A stretch of DNA of 56,127 bases from Pelagibacteraceae bacterium AG-414-M23 (GCA_003214525.1 QCLN01000008.1:1-56127); one strand, 5' to 3'. Counted from the first letter of the stretch, positions 8,933 through 17,897 are shown. A program made the numbers and translations. The notes: generated by a model not told the origin, from the sequence alone.

Positions 8933-8965
8933 ATGCCCCCTAAATTTTAGGGGGCATTTTTTTTT
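8933..8965 (+). terminator. intrinsic terminator/attenuator between livK and livH
   Basis: A GC-rich hairpin with a 10-bp stem (8933-8942 with 8948-8957, core CCCCC/GGGGG) is followed by a run of nine T. It lies inside the importer operon, 12 nt before livH. Partial read-through would give more binding protein than permease. Confidence 0.9.
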
Positions 8966-8977
8966 AATTAAAATTCT

Positions 8978-9871
8978 ATGGACTTACTAATTTTTCAAGC
9001 TCCAATTTTAATGGTCCAAGCATCGATGGATGGGATTCTCCTTGGTATTCTGTTTGCTTTAATTGCATACGGGATGGCTCTTCAATGGGGAGTAATGAAT
9101 ATTATTAATATTGCGCAAGGTGATCTTGTAATTCTTGGTGGTTATATTGCATATTTTATGTACCTCTATGGAATACATCCCGCATGGGGAGTAATAGTTT
9201 CGCCAATCATTATGTATTTTGTAGGTATTGGAATTTACAAATTAGTTATTAATAAAGTTGTTGATAGAGATTTATTTATATCAATTTTAGCTACATTTGG
9301 GATTAGTATTCTTTTTATGCAATTGATGAATTTTGCATTTGGAGCAGATGTTGTTCTTGCGAATTCTGGTTATGGAACAACTATGTTATTTGATAGCTCT
9401 GTAGTTTTGCCTAATTCAAAAATATTTGCAGCTATCATAAGTATTATTTTTGCAATTGGTTTAGTTATTTATATGAAAAAATCTAAATTAGGTCGTGCAA
9501 TAAGAGCTACCGCACAAAACGCAAGGGCAGCAAAGATTTTAGGAGTCGATACCGAGAAAGTATATGCTGCAACTTTTGGAATAAATGCGGCCCTATGTGG
9601 AGTAGCAGGAGCACTTATTTCAATTACATTTACGATACATCCTTATATGGGATTACCATATACAATTAGATCTTTTATGATTGTAATTGTTGCTGGACTT
9701 GGAAACTTACCAGGTGTAGCAATTTCTGGTATGGGTCTTGGTGTTTTTGAAGAATTTGCAGATTATATTTTAGGAACAGAATTTAGAATAGGATCGGTAT
9801 TTTTACTACTCGTCTTAATTCTTGTTTATAGAAGATTTAAACTTTCTAAGAAAAGAGAATATTTAAAATGA
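8978..9871 (+). CDS. livH: LivH-type ABC permease (system 1)
   Basis: A 297-aa inner-membrane permease with about eight helices. The family signature appears as QWGVMNIINIAQGDLVILGG near the N-terminus. The coupling region contains GRAIRATAQNARAAKILGVD (about residues 171-190), which contacts the ATPases. It starts 12 nt after the livK terminator and overlaps livM by 4 nt (ATGA), so the two are translationally coupled. It pairs with LivM to form the translocation pore. Confidence 0.92.
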   Translation: MDLLIFQAPILMVQASMDGILLGILFALIAYGMALQWGVMNIINIAQGDLVILGGYIAYFMYLYGIHPAWGVIVSPIIMYFVGIGIYKLVINKVVDRDLFISILATFGISILFMQLMNFAFGADVVLANSGYGTTMLFDSSVVLPNSKIFAAIISIIFAIGLVIYMKKSKLGRAIRATAQNARAAKILGVDTEKVYAATFGINAALCGVAGALISITFTIHPYMGLPYTIRSFMIVIVAGLGNLPGVAISGMGLGVFEEFADYILGTEFRIGSVFLLLVLILVYRRFKLSKKREYLK

Positions 9872-10920
9872 TAAACAAAAATTTAATAGTTTATTTATTA
9901 ATTTTAATATTTGGTTTAGCTGCTCCATTTGTTTTTCCAGCATTTAAGGTCCAGCTATCAATTCTTTGTGTTTTAATAATTCTCGCAATAACCTGGAATA
10001 TTCAAGGCGGTGAAATGGGATATAATTCTTTTGGTAATATCTTGTTCTATGGACTTGGCATGTATCTTTGTGCATCTGTTCAAGTGGGAATGTTTTTTCC
10101 TTTAGCTGAGTGGACTGAAAGTGGAGGAGAAAAAACATTTGTTCATACCCCGGCTCAATTTTTTCAAGGTTTTGGAGTTGGTTTAGCTGTTGCCGCAATT
10201 GTACCAACCATAGTTGCAGGATTAATAGGATATTCAATTCTAGGATTAAGAGGACATTATTTTGCTATTTGCACATTAGGTTTAGGAGTTGCTGCTGGTG
10301 AAATTTCAGGTGGAATAGAAATTATTGGAGCAGGACAAGGTTTTACAACTCCTCCATTTCCAAATATAGGAGGCCTTGAAGCAAGAGGTGAATTTTTTTA
10401 TTTTTGTAGCTTTATTACGCTTGTGCTTACATTTGTAGCTGTAAAATCTATTTACTCAACCAGATTTAAATTAGTTCTTAATGCGATAAGAGATAATGAA
10501 GACAAAGCTGAAGCAATGGGAATTCAAACAATGAAATATAAAATTATTGGATGGATGATCTCAGCATTTTTCTGTGGTCTTGCAGGTGGAATAATGGGAG
10601 GTCTTGTTGGATACATAGATTCAACTGATGTTGCATTTGATGGAAGAGAGATGGGTGTGTTCATGGTTTTAATGGCAATATTAGGCGGCAAAGGAACTTT
10701 ATGGGGACCAGTTATTGGAGCAACTTTATTTCATATATTTAAAGAAGGTTTTTGGACTTTCTTCTTGGGATGGCAATACGTTGCTCTTGGAGTTTTAATT
10801 GTAGTAATAGTAATTTATTTTCCAGAGGGAATAATGGGCTGGTTAAGAGAAAAATATCCTGAAAGATTTGGAGAAGTAATTGATGAGGCAGACCGAAAGG
10901 CACAGGTAGAACTTAAATGA
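9868..10920 (+). CDS. livM: LivM-type ABC permease (system 1)
   Basis: A 350-aa multi-helix inner-membrane permease, second pore subunit. The LivM pattern is visible in GLRGHYFAICTLGLGVAAGE, and the coupling helix region in LNAIRDNEDKAEAMGIQT. Compared with E. coli LivM (about 425 aa) it lacks the long N-terminal extension, which is common in alphaproteobacteria. It overlaps livH and livG by 4 nt each. Confidence 0.92.
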   Translation: MINKNLIVYLLILIFGLAAPFVFPAFKVQLSILCVLIILAITWNIQGGEMGYNSFGNILFYGLGMYLCASVQVGMFFPLAEWTESGGEKTFVHTPAQFFQGFGVGLAVAAIVPTIVAGLIGYSILGLRGHYFAICTLGLGVAAGEISGGIEIIGAGQGFTTPPFPNIGGLEARGEFFYFCSFITLVLTFVAVKSIYSTRFKLVLNAIRDNEDKAEAMGIQTMKYKIIGWMISAFFCGLAGGIMGGLVGYIDSTDVAFDGREMGVFMVLMAILGGKGTLWGPVIGATLFHIFKEGFWTFFLGWQYVALGVLIVVIVIYFPEGIMGWLREKYPERFGEVIDEADRKAQVELK

Positions 10921-11657
10921 AAATTTTAGAAGTAAATAACGTAAGTAAATCATTTGGTGGAGTAAAAGCAAATGTTGATATTTCAATGTCTGTAGAGAAA
11001 GGAAAAATTGTAGGATTAATTGGACCTAATGGATCAGGAAAAACTACATTATTTAATTCTATTGTTGGAACTTACCCTATAGATCAAGGTTCTATAAAAT
11101 TTAATGATAAAGAAGTTTCAGAATTACCTGTTCCAGTAATAGCAAAACTTGGTTTGCTTAGAACGTTTCAACAAACAAGAATATATGGAAAACTAAATTG
11201 TGTAGAAAATATGCTTATTAGTCATAAAGCAAGCGACGAAAGTTTAGTCAAAATATTTTCACAGATACCTAAAAATTTAACAGAAAAAGCTGAAAATTTA
11301 TTAAGCTTTGTTGGATTATATCAAAAAAGAAAGTTAAGAGCAGGAGACTTATCTTTTGGTCAACAAAAATTATTAGAGCTCGCAATGGCATTAATGAACG
11401 AACCTGAAATGCTTTTATTAGATGAACCTACTGCAGGAATTAATCCTACATTGATCAATGGAATTATTGATAGATTAATTAAAGTCAATCAAGACTTTGG
11501 AATTACACTTTTGGTTATTGAGCATAATATGAGAGTTATTATGCAACTTGCAGAAAATATTTTCTGCTTAGCTCATGGAAAAATGCTAGCAAACGGTTCA
11601 CCACAAGATATTAAAAATGATAAGAGAGTAATCGATGCATATTTGGGGGCGCAATAA
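10917..11657 (+). CDS. livG: LivG-type ABC ATPase (system 1)
   Basis: A 246-aa ABC ATPase. Walker A is GPNGSGKTT (about residues 36-44), the signature is LSFGQQKLLELA, Walker B is MLLLDEPTAGINP and the switch His is in VIEHNMRVIM. The C-terminal tail KRVIDAYLGAQ is typical of LivG. It energises the LivHM pore together with LivF. It overlaps livM by 4 nt and livF by 1 nt (TAATG). Confidence 0.93.
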   Translation: MKILEVNNVSKSFGGVKANVDISMSVEKGKIVGLIGPNGSGKTTLFNSIVGTYPIDQGSIKFNDKEVSELPVPVIAKLGLLRTFQQTRIYGKLNCVENMLISHKASDESLVKIFSQIPKNLTEKAENLLSFVGLYQKRKLRAGDLSFGQQKLLELAMALMNEPEMLLLDEPTAGINPTLINGIIDRLIKVNQDFGITLLVIEHNMRVIMQLAENIFCLAHGKMLANGSPQDIKNDKRVIDAYLGAQ

Positions 11658-12442
11658 TGTCTAATCAATACGAAGTTCTTGGTGCAGCTCCAAAAGCAGA
11701 GGATTTAAAAAAATTATCTCCAAACAATGCACATTTAACAATTAAAAATTTATCTGCAGGTTATGGAAAAATGGAAATTTTACATAATCTAGATTTATTT
11801 GTAAGCAAAGCCCAATCATTATGTTTAATCGGACCAAATGGCGCTGGAAAATCCACTATACTTCATTCCATATACGGTTTTACAAATATTTTTTCAGGTC
11901 GAATAGAAATTGATGGAAAAGAAATAACAAATTTAACACCAGCAGAAAAATTAAAATCTGTTGGAATAGCTTACATTCTGCAAGATAACTCAGTATTTCC
12001 AGATATGACTGTAGAAGAGAACTTACTTATGGGTGGTTTTATTAAAGACAAAACAGAAGAATCTTTTGAAGAAGCTGAGAAAGTTCTTCAAAAATATGAG
12101 CGACTTAGAAACAGAAGAAATCAACCTGCCAAAGTTTTATCTGGAGGAGAAAGAAGACTTTTAGAAATATCAAGGGCACTGGTAATGAAGCCTTCTGTTT
12201 TATTAGTTGATGAGCCATCAATTGGATTAGAGCCAAGATATATAGATATGGTTTTTGAGATATTAAGAGATCTTCAACAAAACGAGAAGAAAACAATTAT
12301 TATGGTAGAACAAAATGCCAAAAAAGGTTTGGAATTTGCAGACATAGGCTATGTTCTTGTCTCCGGGCAAACTGCAATAGCGGGCCCAGGAAATGATTTA
12401 CTTAAAAATCCTGATGTAGGTAGACTTTTCCTAGGCGGTTGA
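11657..12442 (+). CDS. livF: LivF-type ABC ATPase (system 1)
   Basis: A 261-aa ABC ATPase. Walker A is GPNGAGKST, the signature LSGGERRLLEISRAL, Walker B VLLVDEPSIGLEP, and MVEQNAKKGLEFAD contains the H-loop position typical of LivF (Gln). About 26 extra residues precede the usual start of the ABC domain (MSNQYEVLGAAPKAEDLK); these are polar and may be a lineage-specific extension or reflect a later true start. It overlaps azlC by 1-4 nt. Confidence 0.92.
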   Translation: MSNQYEVLGAAPKAEDLKKLSPNNAHLTIKNLSAGYGKMEILHNLDLFVSKAQSLCLIGPNGAGKSTILHSIYGFTNIFSGRIEIDGKEITNLTPAEKLKSVGIAYILQDNSVFPDMTVEENLLMGGFIKDKTEESFEEAEKVLQKYERLRNRRNQPAKVLSGGERRLLEISRALVMKPSVLLVDEPSIGLEPRYIDMVFEILRDLQQNEKKTIIMVEQNAKKGLEFADIGYVLVSGQTAIAGPGNDLLKNPDVGRLFLGG

Positions 12443-13146
12443 TGATCAATTCTAGGATATTTTTAAAAGGTTTATTATCAGTAAAAAGATTTGATAGTCC
12501 AGCGATTGCTTTAGGTGCAAGCTTTGTGGCAATAGGTGCATTACTGAAAAATTTAGGTTTTACTATTCAAGAAAGTATTTTTTCGACATTTTTAACTTAT
12601 GCACTTCCAGGATCTTTAGTAATGGCCGAGTCAATGCTGATAGGGGCCTCTCTTTTAAATATTTTTTTAGCTGTGTGGTTGGTTAATGCAAGATTGTATC
12701 CAATGACGGTTTCTTTAATGCCTTTAGTAATGCATAAAAACCAACCAAGATGGAAATATTATTTATCATGTCATTTTGTTGCAGTTTCATCTTGGTTAAT
12801 TATGAAAAGTAATTATGAAAATGTTGAAAAAGAAAATAGAATTGATTTTTGGATTGGGATCGGAACTTCAACTTGGCTTATAGGAATTTTTTCTACAATA
12901 CTTGGATATTTTTCTGCAGATTATCTAAACAAAGATATTATGATAGGTTTGGCAATTGTTAATCCTGTATATTTTATGTGTGCAATGATTGGAGTTATGA
13001 AAACGAAAAATATTTCAATTGCAATTATTTTAGGGGCTATATTTGGACCTTCTTTTTATTATTTATCTCCTGAATGGTGTATTTTACTTGGTGGCGTGTT
13101 AGCAGGCACAATAGCTTTTTTAATAGGAGAAAATAATGTCAGTTAA
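12442..13146 (+). CDS. azlC: AzlC-family branched-chain amino acid export subunit
   Basis: A hydrophobic protein of 234 aa from ATG 12442; a TTG one codon earlier is also open. It has several membrane helices and the AzlC-type region SMLIGASLLNIFLAVWLVNA. AzlC with AzlD forms an exporter of branched-chain amino acids or analogues. The start overlaps the livF stop and its end overlaps azlD by 11 nt, so importer and exporter genes are one operon. The family assignment is good; the substrate is inferred from homologues. Confidence 0.82.
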   Translation: MINSRIFLKGLLSVKRFDSPAIALGASFVAIGALLKNLGFTIQESIFSTFLTYALPGSLVMAESMLIGASLLNIFLAVWLVNARLYPMTVSLMPLVMHKNQPRWKYYLSCHFVAVSSWLIMKSNYENVEKENRIDFWIGIGTSTWLIGIFSTILGYFSADYLNKDIMIGLAIVNPVYFMCAMIGVMKTKNISIAIILGAIFGPSFYYLSPEWCILLGGVLAGTIAFLIGENNVS

Positions 13147-13462
13147 TATTTTATTTGCAATTATTGTAACTTCTTTAGCAACTTATTCTTCAAGATTTTT
13201 TGGCGTTCTTACTTCTGAAAAGATAGATGAAAATTCAAAAATATATAGGTGGTTTAATTGTTTAGCATACTCAACTTTAGCAGCATTAATATCAAGGGTG
13301 CTTATATTTCCCAATGGAATGCTTGAGGAAACTAGCTATTTTATGAGATTAATTGTAATTTTTTTTTCAATATTAATTTTTTATATAACGAAAAAAAACT
13401 TAGTTTATCCAACAATATTTTCTGCCATCATATTAAGCATATTAAAAAATTATATTGGATGA
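13136..13462 (+). CDS. azlD: AzlD-family small export subunit
   Basis: A 108-aa membrane protein with about four helices and the AzlD-like N-terminal segment ATYSSRFFGVL. It is the small partner of AzlC. ATG 13136 lies inside the azlC 3' end. Its own stop codon overlaps the ATG of the decayed gene that follows. Confidence 0.8.
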   Translation: MSVNILFAIIVTSLATYSSRFFGVLTSEKIDENSKIYRWFNCLAYSTLAALISRVLIFPNGMLEETSYFMRLIVIFFSILIFYITKKNLVYPTIFSAIILSILKNYIG

Positions 13463-13652
13463 AAAAAATAATATTTTTAATTATGTCTTCTTTATTTTCT
13501 TTATTTTGATTAAATTCAAAAGCTGGATGCTATGAACTAGTGGAGACGGTGTAGATTATACAAATTTTGTAGGTGCCAATTTGAATGGATCTACCTGTAC
13601 CAATGAAATAAAATGTGGCTTAGAATCAATTGGAATATGCCAAAATGAATAA
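13459..13652 (+). pseudogene. decayed small secreted pentapeptide-repeat-like protein gene
   Basis: An ATG overlapping the azlD stop (ATGA) opens a signal-peptide-like frame beginning MKKIIFLIMSSLFSLF, which hits TGA at 13507-13509. In the same frame the sequence continues with LNSKAGCYE, a plausible cleavage region. A different frame then carries on from 13542 to TAA 13650-13652 with GDGVDYTNFVGANLNG and several Cys. The VDYTN/FVGAN/LNGST spacing resembles pentapeptide repeats of small exported proteins. One stop and one frameshift separate the parts. UGA recoding is unlikely, since nothing else here uses it. Confidence 0.55.
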
Positions 13653-13855
13653 TTGATTGAATTTTTCTATGGTTAGAACCCAATTTACAACTAGAGATAC
13701 GTTATAAAAAAATCTAGATAAATAAGGACATTTTTTGTTGTAATTTTGCAACATTTTAAGATTCATTGAAAAGTTATAATTTTCTTTTTTATTTTTCCAA
13801 ATTTGCTTGGTATAACTTATTTTTTATATAAAAAATTAAATAAACAGGAAGAATT
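13653..13855 (+). other. intergenic region before the beta-barrel gene
   Basis: No open frame of note. A weak 7-bp hairpin (13736-13742 with 13747-13753) is followed by only four T, so it is at best a poor terminator. The AT-rich stretch after it, including TATAAT at about 13769-13774, probably holds the promoter of the downstream outer-membrane gene, but no convincing -35/-10 pair was found. Confidence 0.3.
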
Positions 13856-14527
13856 ATGAAAAAAATAACAATAGCTATTGTATCTTTGTTTCTGACATTT
13901 GGTTTTTCTACAGCAAACGCGCTCGACATGAACGGAATGATGACGATTGGTGCTAGTGGAAACTATGCAGTTTATGCCGGTGAAGGTAAAGAGGACAACT
14001 ACGATGCAAATGGAGCTCTTAATGAAACAGTAACCAAGGATGGAGTGTTTACAAACGTTCATTATTCATTGTTTCTAGAGGCTAGCGTAACGGACAAGAT
14101 ATCAGTAGGTTTAGATTACGTACCTATGGCAATCGATACTCCTGGTAAATCAAACGGAGGTGAGCCAGATCCAGACAATACCATAACTGCTCAAGTAGAC
14201 TTTGAAGATCATACTACTTTATACGTACTTGCTAAAGCAGACAACGGTCTTTTTGCAAAACTAGGTTATGTTACGGTTGAAGTTATAACTAATGAGAGCG
14301 GAACTTCTGCAGACTATCCGAACCAAGATACAGAAGGTTATGTGCTTGGCTTAGGTTATGAAACAGACATGGATGGTGTGGGCTTAAGATTTGAATTAGT
14401 TGGAACAGCTTATGATGATGTTGAGGCAGCTAACGGTAAGGCAAGAAATACAGCTGAAGCTAACGTGATAAACGTTACAGACATGTACGGTGTTCAAGCA
14501 AAAATTTCTGTAGTTAAATCATTTTAA
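13856..14527 (+). CDS. small outer-membrane beta-barrel protein
   Basis: A 223-aa exported protein with signal peptide MKKITIAIVSLFLTFGFSTANA (cleavage after residue 22). The rest alternates polar and hydrophobic residues in about 10-residue strands, e.g. TTLYVLAKADNGLFAKLGYV and TEGYVLGLGYETDMDG. The chain ends in Phe, as outer-membrane barrel proteins do. It resembles small opacity/OmpW-size barrels (about 8 strands), but the family is not certain. It stands alone between terminator-like elements, suggesting its own transcript. Confidence 0.7.
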   Translation: MKKITIAIVSLFLTFGFSTANALDMNGMMTIGASGNYAVYAGEGKEDNYDANGALNETVTKDGVFTNVHYSLFLEASVTDKISVGLDYVPMAIDTPGKSNGGEPDPDNTITAQVDFEDHTTLYVLAKADNGLFAKLGYVTVEVITNESGTSADYPNQDTEGYVLGLGYETDMDGVGLRFELVGTAYDDVEAANGKARNTAEANVINVTDMYGVQAKISVVKSF

Positions 14528-14555
14528 TTACAAAAATTAAAAAATTATAAAAAAA

Positions 14556-14584
14556 GGTCAGATTTAACTCTGGCCTTTTTTTTT
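14556..14584 (+). terminator. intrinsic terminator after the beta-barrel gene
   Basis: The 7-bp stem GGTCAGA/TCTGGCC (14556-14562 with 14569-14575, one G-U pair) is followed by nine T. It lies 28 nt after the stop of the barrel gene. Confidence 0.85.
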
Positions 14585-14604
14585 GTTTAAACTAATCTAT
14601 AGTT

Positions 14605-15375
14605 ATGCGTTTAGGTTTTATTGGAACTGGAGAAATTACAAAGTCAGTAGTGACTGGTATTTTAACGTCAAAAGTAAAATTTACTAAAATCAATCTTTCA
14701 AAAAGAAATAAAATAATATCAAAACAACTAAGTAAACTAAGTTCAAAAATAAAAATTTTAAATAATAATCAAAATATAATTAATAGATCTAACTGGATAT
14801 TTTTATGTGTAACACCACTTGTAGGAAAAAAAATTATTAAAAATTTAAAGTTTAAAAAAAAACAAATAATAATAAGTTTTATTTCTACAATAAAGTTAAA
14901 TGAATTAAGAACATATATTAAGACGAATAATGAGATTGTTAGAGCAATACCTTTACCACCAATTGCATTAGGAGTTGGTCCAGTTCCTATATTTCCACCA
15001 AATAAAAAAGTAAAAAATTTTTTCAATAAAATTGGCAGTACAGTAGAAATAAATAATGAAAAATTATCTCTAAATTTTTGGACCATGTCGTCAATGATGG
15101 CCCCTTATTATGAAATGCTAAATAATTTTTCTTTGTGGTTAATAAGAAAAGGATTAAACAGAAAAAAAGCAGAAAATTATATAACATCTTTATTTTTAGC
15201 TCTTTCAAAAAATGCTGATCAAAATACATACAAAGATCTTTCAGAACTAGTAAAAAAATCTCAAACTCCGAGAGGGTTAAACGAACAATCATTAAAAGAA
15301 TTAAAAAAATCAAATTTTTATAAAAAGTTGAATAATACATCTGATAAAATTCTTAAAAGGCTTAAAGGTAATTAA
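14605..15375 (+). CDS. ProC-like pyrroline-5-carboxylate reductase family protein
   Basis: A 256-aa oxidoreductase with N-terminal Rossmann motif MRLGFIGTGEITKSVV and the NAD(P)-contact segment IFLCVTPLVGKK. The central EIVRAIPLPPIALGVGPV corresponds to the ProC region normally reading VRAMPNTP. The catalytic-site stretch near residues 222-235 reads SQTPRGLNEQ, where typical ProC has a GGTT motif. Either it acts on another imine, or it is a diverged proline-synthesis enzyme. It lies 5 nt before the second livG, hinting at an amino-acid-linked role. Confidence 0.7.
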   Translation: MRLGFIGTGEITKSVVTGILTSKVKFTKINLSKRNKIISKQLSKLSSKIKILNNNQNIINRSNWIFLCVTPLVGKKIIKNLKFKKKQIIISFISTIKLNELRTYIKTNNEIVRAIPLPPIALGVGPVPIFPPNKKVKNFFNKIGSTVEINNEKLSLNFWTMSSMMAPYYEMLNNFSLWLIRKGLNRKKAENYITSLFLALSKNADQNTYKDLSELVKKSQTPRGLNEQSLKELKKSNFYKKLNNTSDKILKRLKGN

Positions 15376-15380
15376 TAAAA

Positions 15381-16178
15381 ATGGATTTAAATCCAGATAT
15401 TCTCAAAGTTGATAATTTAACAAAATATTTTGGAGGGTTAGCTGCTGTTTCAAGTTGTTCTTTAAAAATAAAAAAAGGATCCATCACAGGTATAATTGGC
15501 CCCAATGGTTCAGGAAAAACAACTTTATTTAATTTAATTGCAGGAAATTTAAAACCTAATGATGGAAAGGTATTATTTAATAATGAAGATATAACTTCAA
15601 CGCCCTCATATGAACTGTTTTCAAAGGGAATATTGAGAACATTTCAAATTGCGCATGAATTTACAAATCTAACTGTTTTGGAAAATTTAATGATGGTTCC
15701 AGGAAATCAAACTGGCGAAAACCTTATAAATGCTTTTTTAAAACCTGGATTAATTAAGAAGGAAGAAGATTTTATAAGACAAAAGGCCTATGAAGTTATT
15801 GAGTTTTTAAATCTTAAGCATCTTGCCAATGAATTAGCAGGCAATTTATCAGGTGGTCAAAAAAAGCTTCTTGAGCTCGGTAGAACAATGATGGTTGATG
15901 CGAAATTAGTTTTATTAGATGAAGTAGGGGCTGGCGTAAACAGAACTTTATTAAAAGATCTTGGAACCGCGATTTTAAGATTAAATAAAGAAAAGGGCTA
16001 TACTTTTTGTATGATTGAGCATGACATGGATTTTATAAGCAGAATGTGCAATCCTGTAATTGTTATGTCTGAAGGCTCAGTTTTGTTTGAAGGAACCCCA
16101 AATGAAGTCAAAAAAAATGAGAAAGTAATAGAGAGCTACTTAGGACGAGCAAACAAGATTAAAGGTGAAAATAACTAA
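15381..16178 (+). CDS. livG: LivG-type ABC ATPase (system 2)
   Basis: A 265-aa ABC ATPase: Walker A GPNGSGKTT, signature LSGGQKKLLELG, Walker B LVLLDEVGAGVN and the switch His in MIEHDMDFISRM. The residue after the Walker B Asp-Glu is Val rather than the usual Pro; this D-loop variant leaves the catalytic Glu intact. It overlaps livF by 1 nt. It belongs to the second branched-chain-amino-acid-type importer, whose gene order (G-F-H-M) differs from system 1 (H-M-G-F). Confidence 0.9.
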   Translation: MDLNPDILKVDNLTKYFGGLAAVSSCSLKIKKGSITGIIGPNGSGKTTLFNLIAGNLKPNDGKVLFNNEDITSTPSYELFSKGILRTFQIAHEFTNLTVLENLMMVPGNQTGENLINAFLKPGLIKKEEDFIRQKAYEVIEFLNLKHLANELAGNLSGGQKKLLELGRTMMVDAKLVLLDEVGAGVNRTLLKDLGTAILRLNKEKGYTFCMIEHDMDFISRMCNPVIVMSEGSVLFEGTPNEVKKNEKVIESYLGRANKIKGENN

Positions 16179-16885
16179 TGGCATTCTTTGAGGGAGACAA
16201 AATGACAGCAGGTTATGGAAATGGGCCTGACATTATAAGCTCTTGTTCTATAAATGTTAACAGAGGAGAGATTGTTGCAATTTTAGGTCCAAACGGAGCT
16301 GGCAAATCTACTGCCATGAAAGCAATGCTTGGATTGTTAAAATTAAAATCTGGTTCAGTATCAATTGATGGAAAAGATATATCAAATTTATCACCACAAG
16401 ATAGAGTTAAGCAAGGCATATCCTTTGTTCCTCAAACCAGAAATGTTTTTGCTGATTTAACTGTTAGAGAAAATTTAGAGATAGGAGCATTTTTAAGAAA
16501 TGATGATGTGAATAAAGTTATTGAGGAAATTTATGAGTTATTTCCAATTTTAAATGAAAAAAAATTTCAAATAGTCGGAGAACTATCTGGAGGTCAGAGA
16601 CAGCAAGTAGCTTTAGGAAGAGCCTTAATGATTAAACCATCAGTTTTAATGTTAGACGAACCTACTGCAGGAGTCTCACCAATAGTAATGGATGAACTAT
16701 TTGACCACATAATTAAAGTAAAAAACACTAACGTAGCAATCATAATGGTAGAACAAAATGCAAAACAAGCATTAAGTATTTCTGATCGTGGATACATTTT
16801 AGTTACTGGAGAGAATAAATTTGAAGGATCTGGAAACGAATTACTCCAAGACCCTGAAGTAAGAAGGTCATTTTTGGGAGCTTAA
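16178..16885 (+). CDS. livF: LivF-type ABC ATPase (system 2)
   Basis: A 235-aa ABC ATPase: Walker A GPNGAGKST, signature LSGGQRQQVALGRAL, Walker B VLMLDEPTAGVSP, and MVEQNAKQALSISDRG near the C-terminus. Standard LivF length, without the N-terminal extension of the system 1 copy. One nucleotide separates it from livH. Confidence 0.9.
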   Translation: MAFFEGDKMTAGYGNGPDIISSCSINVNRGEIVAILGPNGAGKSTAMKAMLGLLKLKSGSVSIDGKDISNLSPQDRVKQGISFVPQTRNVFADLTVRENLEIGAFLRNDDVNKVIEEIYELFPILNEKKFQIVGELSGGQRQQVALGRALMIKPSVLMLDEPTAGVSPIVMDELFDHIIKVKNTNVAIIMVEQNAKQALSISDRGYILVTGENKFEGSGNELLQDPEVRRSFLGA

Positions 16886-16886
16886 A

Positions 16887-17897
16887 ATGGATTTTTTAAA
16901 TGCACTTGTTTTAATATTAAATTATACAATTATTCCTGCACTTAGTTATGGTTCACAACTAGCACTTGGAGCAATCTTTGTAACATTAATTTATGGAGTT
17001 CTAAGATTTGCAAATTTTGCAACTGGAGACATGATGTCATTTGGAACCATGTTTGCAGTTTTACTTACATTTTATTTTCAATCTTTGGGAATAAGTTTAG
17101 GAATACTACCAACGGCACTACTATCCATACCTTTTGCTATTATTATGATGATTTTATATATGCTTACTATAGATAAATTTGTTTTCAGTTATTATAGAAT
17201 TAAAAAAAGCCCACCAGTTGTGCTTGCAATGGTTAGTGTAGGAGTAATGTTTGTAACTCAAGCGATAATAAGAATAATAATAGGACCTTTTGACAGAAGA
17301 TTTCTTGATGGTGAAAAATTTATTTTAAAAGCTACAGAATTTAAAGAAATGACAGGATTAAATGAAGGATTAACAATTAAATCAACTCAAGCAATTACAA
17401 TAATTGTTACTATTATTGTTGTTTCAATAATGTTTTGGTTTTTAAATAAAACTAAAACTGGCACAAGCATGCGTGCTTATTCTGATAATGAAGATCTTGC
17501 TTTATTGTCAGGTATAGATCCTAAAAAAATTGTATTAATGACTTGGATTATTGCTGGGGTTTTGGCAACTATCGGAGGTGTTTTATATGGTCTAGATAAA
17601 AGTTATAAACCATTTGTATATTTTAATAATATGCTTCCCATTTTTGCTGCTGCAATTGTCGGAGGGATAGGAAATCCATTAGGAGCGTTTTTAGGAGGTT
17701 ATGTAGTAGCATTTGGTGAAATTTTTATAACATATGCTTATAAAAAGTTTTTTACTTATATATTACCAGAAAGTCTTGAACCAAATTCTCTTATGCAATT
17801 ACTATCAACAGATTACAAATTTGCAGTATCATTTTCTATTTTAGTACTTGTGCTACTTTTTAGACCTTCTGGTATTTTCAAAGGACTGAGATTATGA
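16887..17897 (+). CDS. livH: LivH-type ABC permease (system 2)
   Basis: A 336-aa permease with about eight to nine helices. The LivH N-terminal pattern is YGVLRFANFATGDMMSFGT. The coupling segment is GTSMRAYSDNEDLALLSGID (about residues 192-211). It is about 40 aa longer than the system 1 LivH, mostly in a loop near residues 140-165 and near the C-terminal end. It overlaps livM by 4 nt. Confidence 0.9.
   Translation: MDFLNALVLILNYTIIPALSYGSQLALGAIFVTLIYGVLRFANFATGDMMSFGTMFAVLLTFYFQSLGISLGILPTALLSIPFAIIMMILYMLTIDKFVFSYYRIKKSPPVVLAMVSVGVMFVTQAIIRIIIGPFDRRFLDGEKFILKATEFKEMTGLNEGLTIKSTQAITIIVTIIVVSIMFWFLNKTKTGTSMRAYSDNEDLALLSGIDPKKIVLMTWIIAGVLATIGGVLYGLDKSYKPFVYFNNMLPIFAAAIVGGIGNPLGAFLGGYVVAFGEIFITYAYKKFFTYILPESLEPNSLMQLLSTDYKFAVSFSILVLVLLFRPSGIFKGLRL

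Noticed and set aside
13507-13509. TGA in the small secreted gene as recoded Trp or selenocysteine
   Set aside because: A frameshift is also needed to restore the frame, and other genes in the window end at TGA normally.
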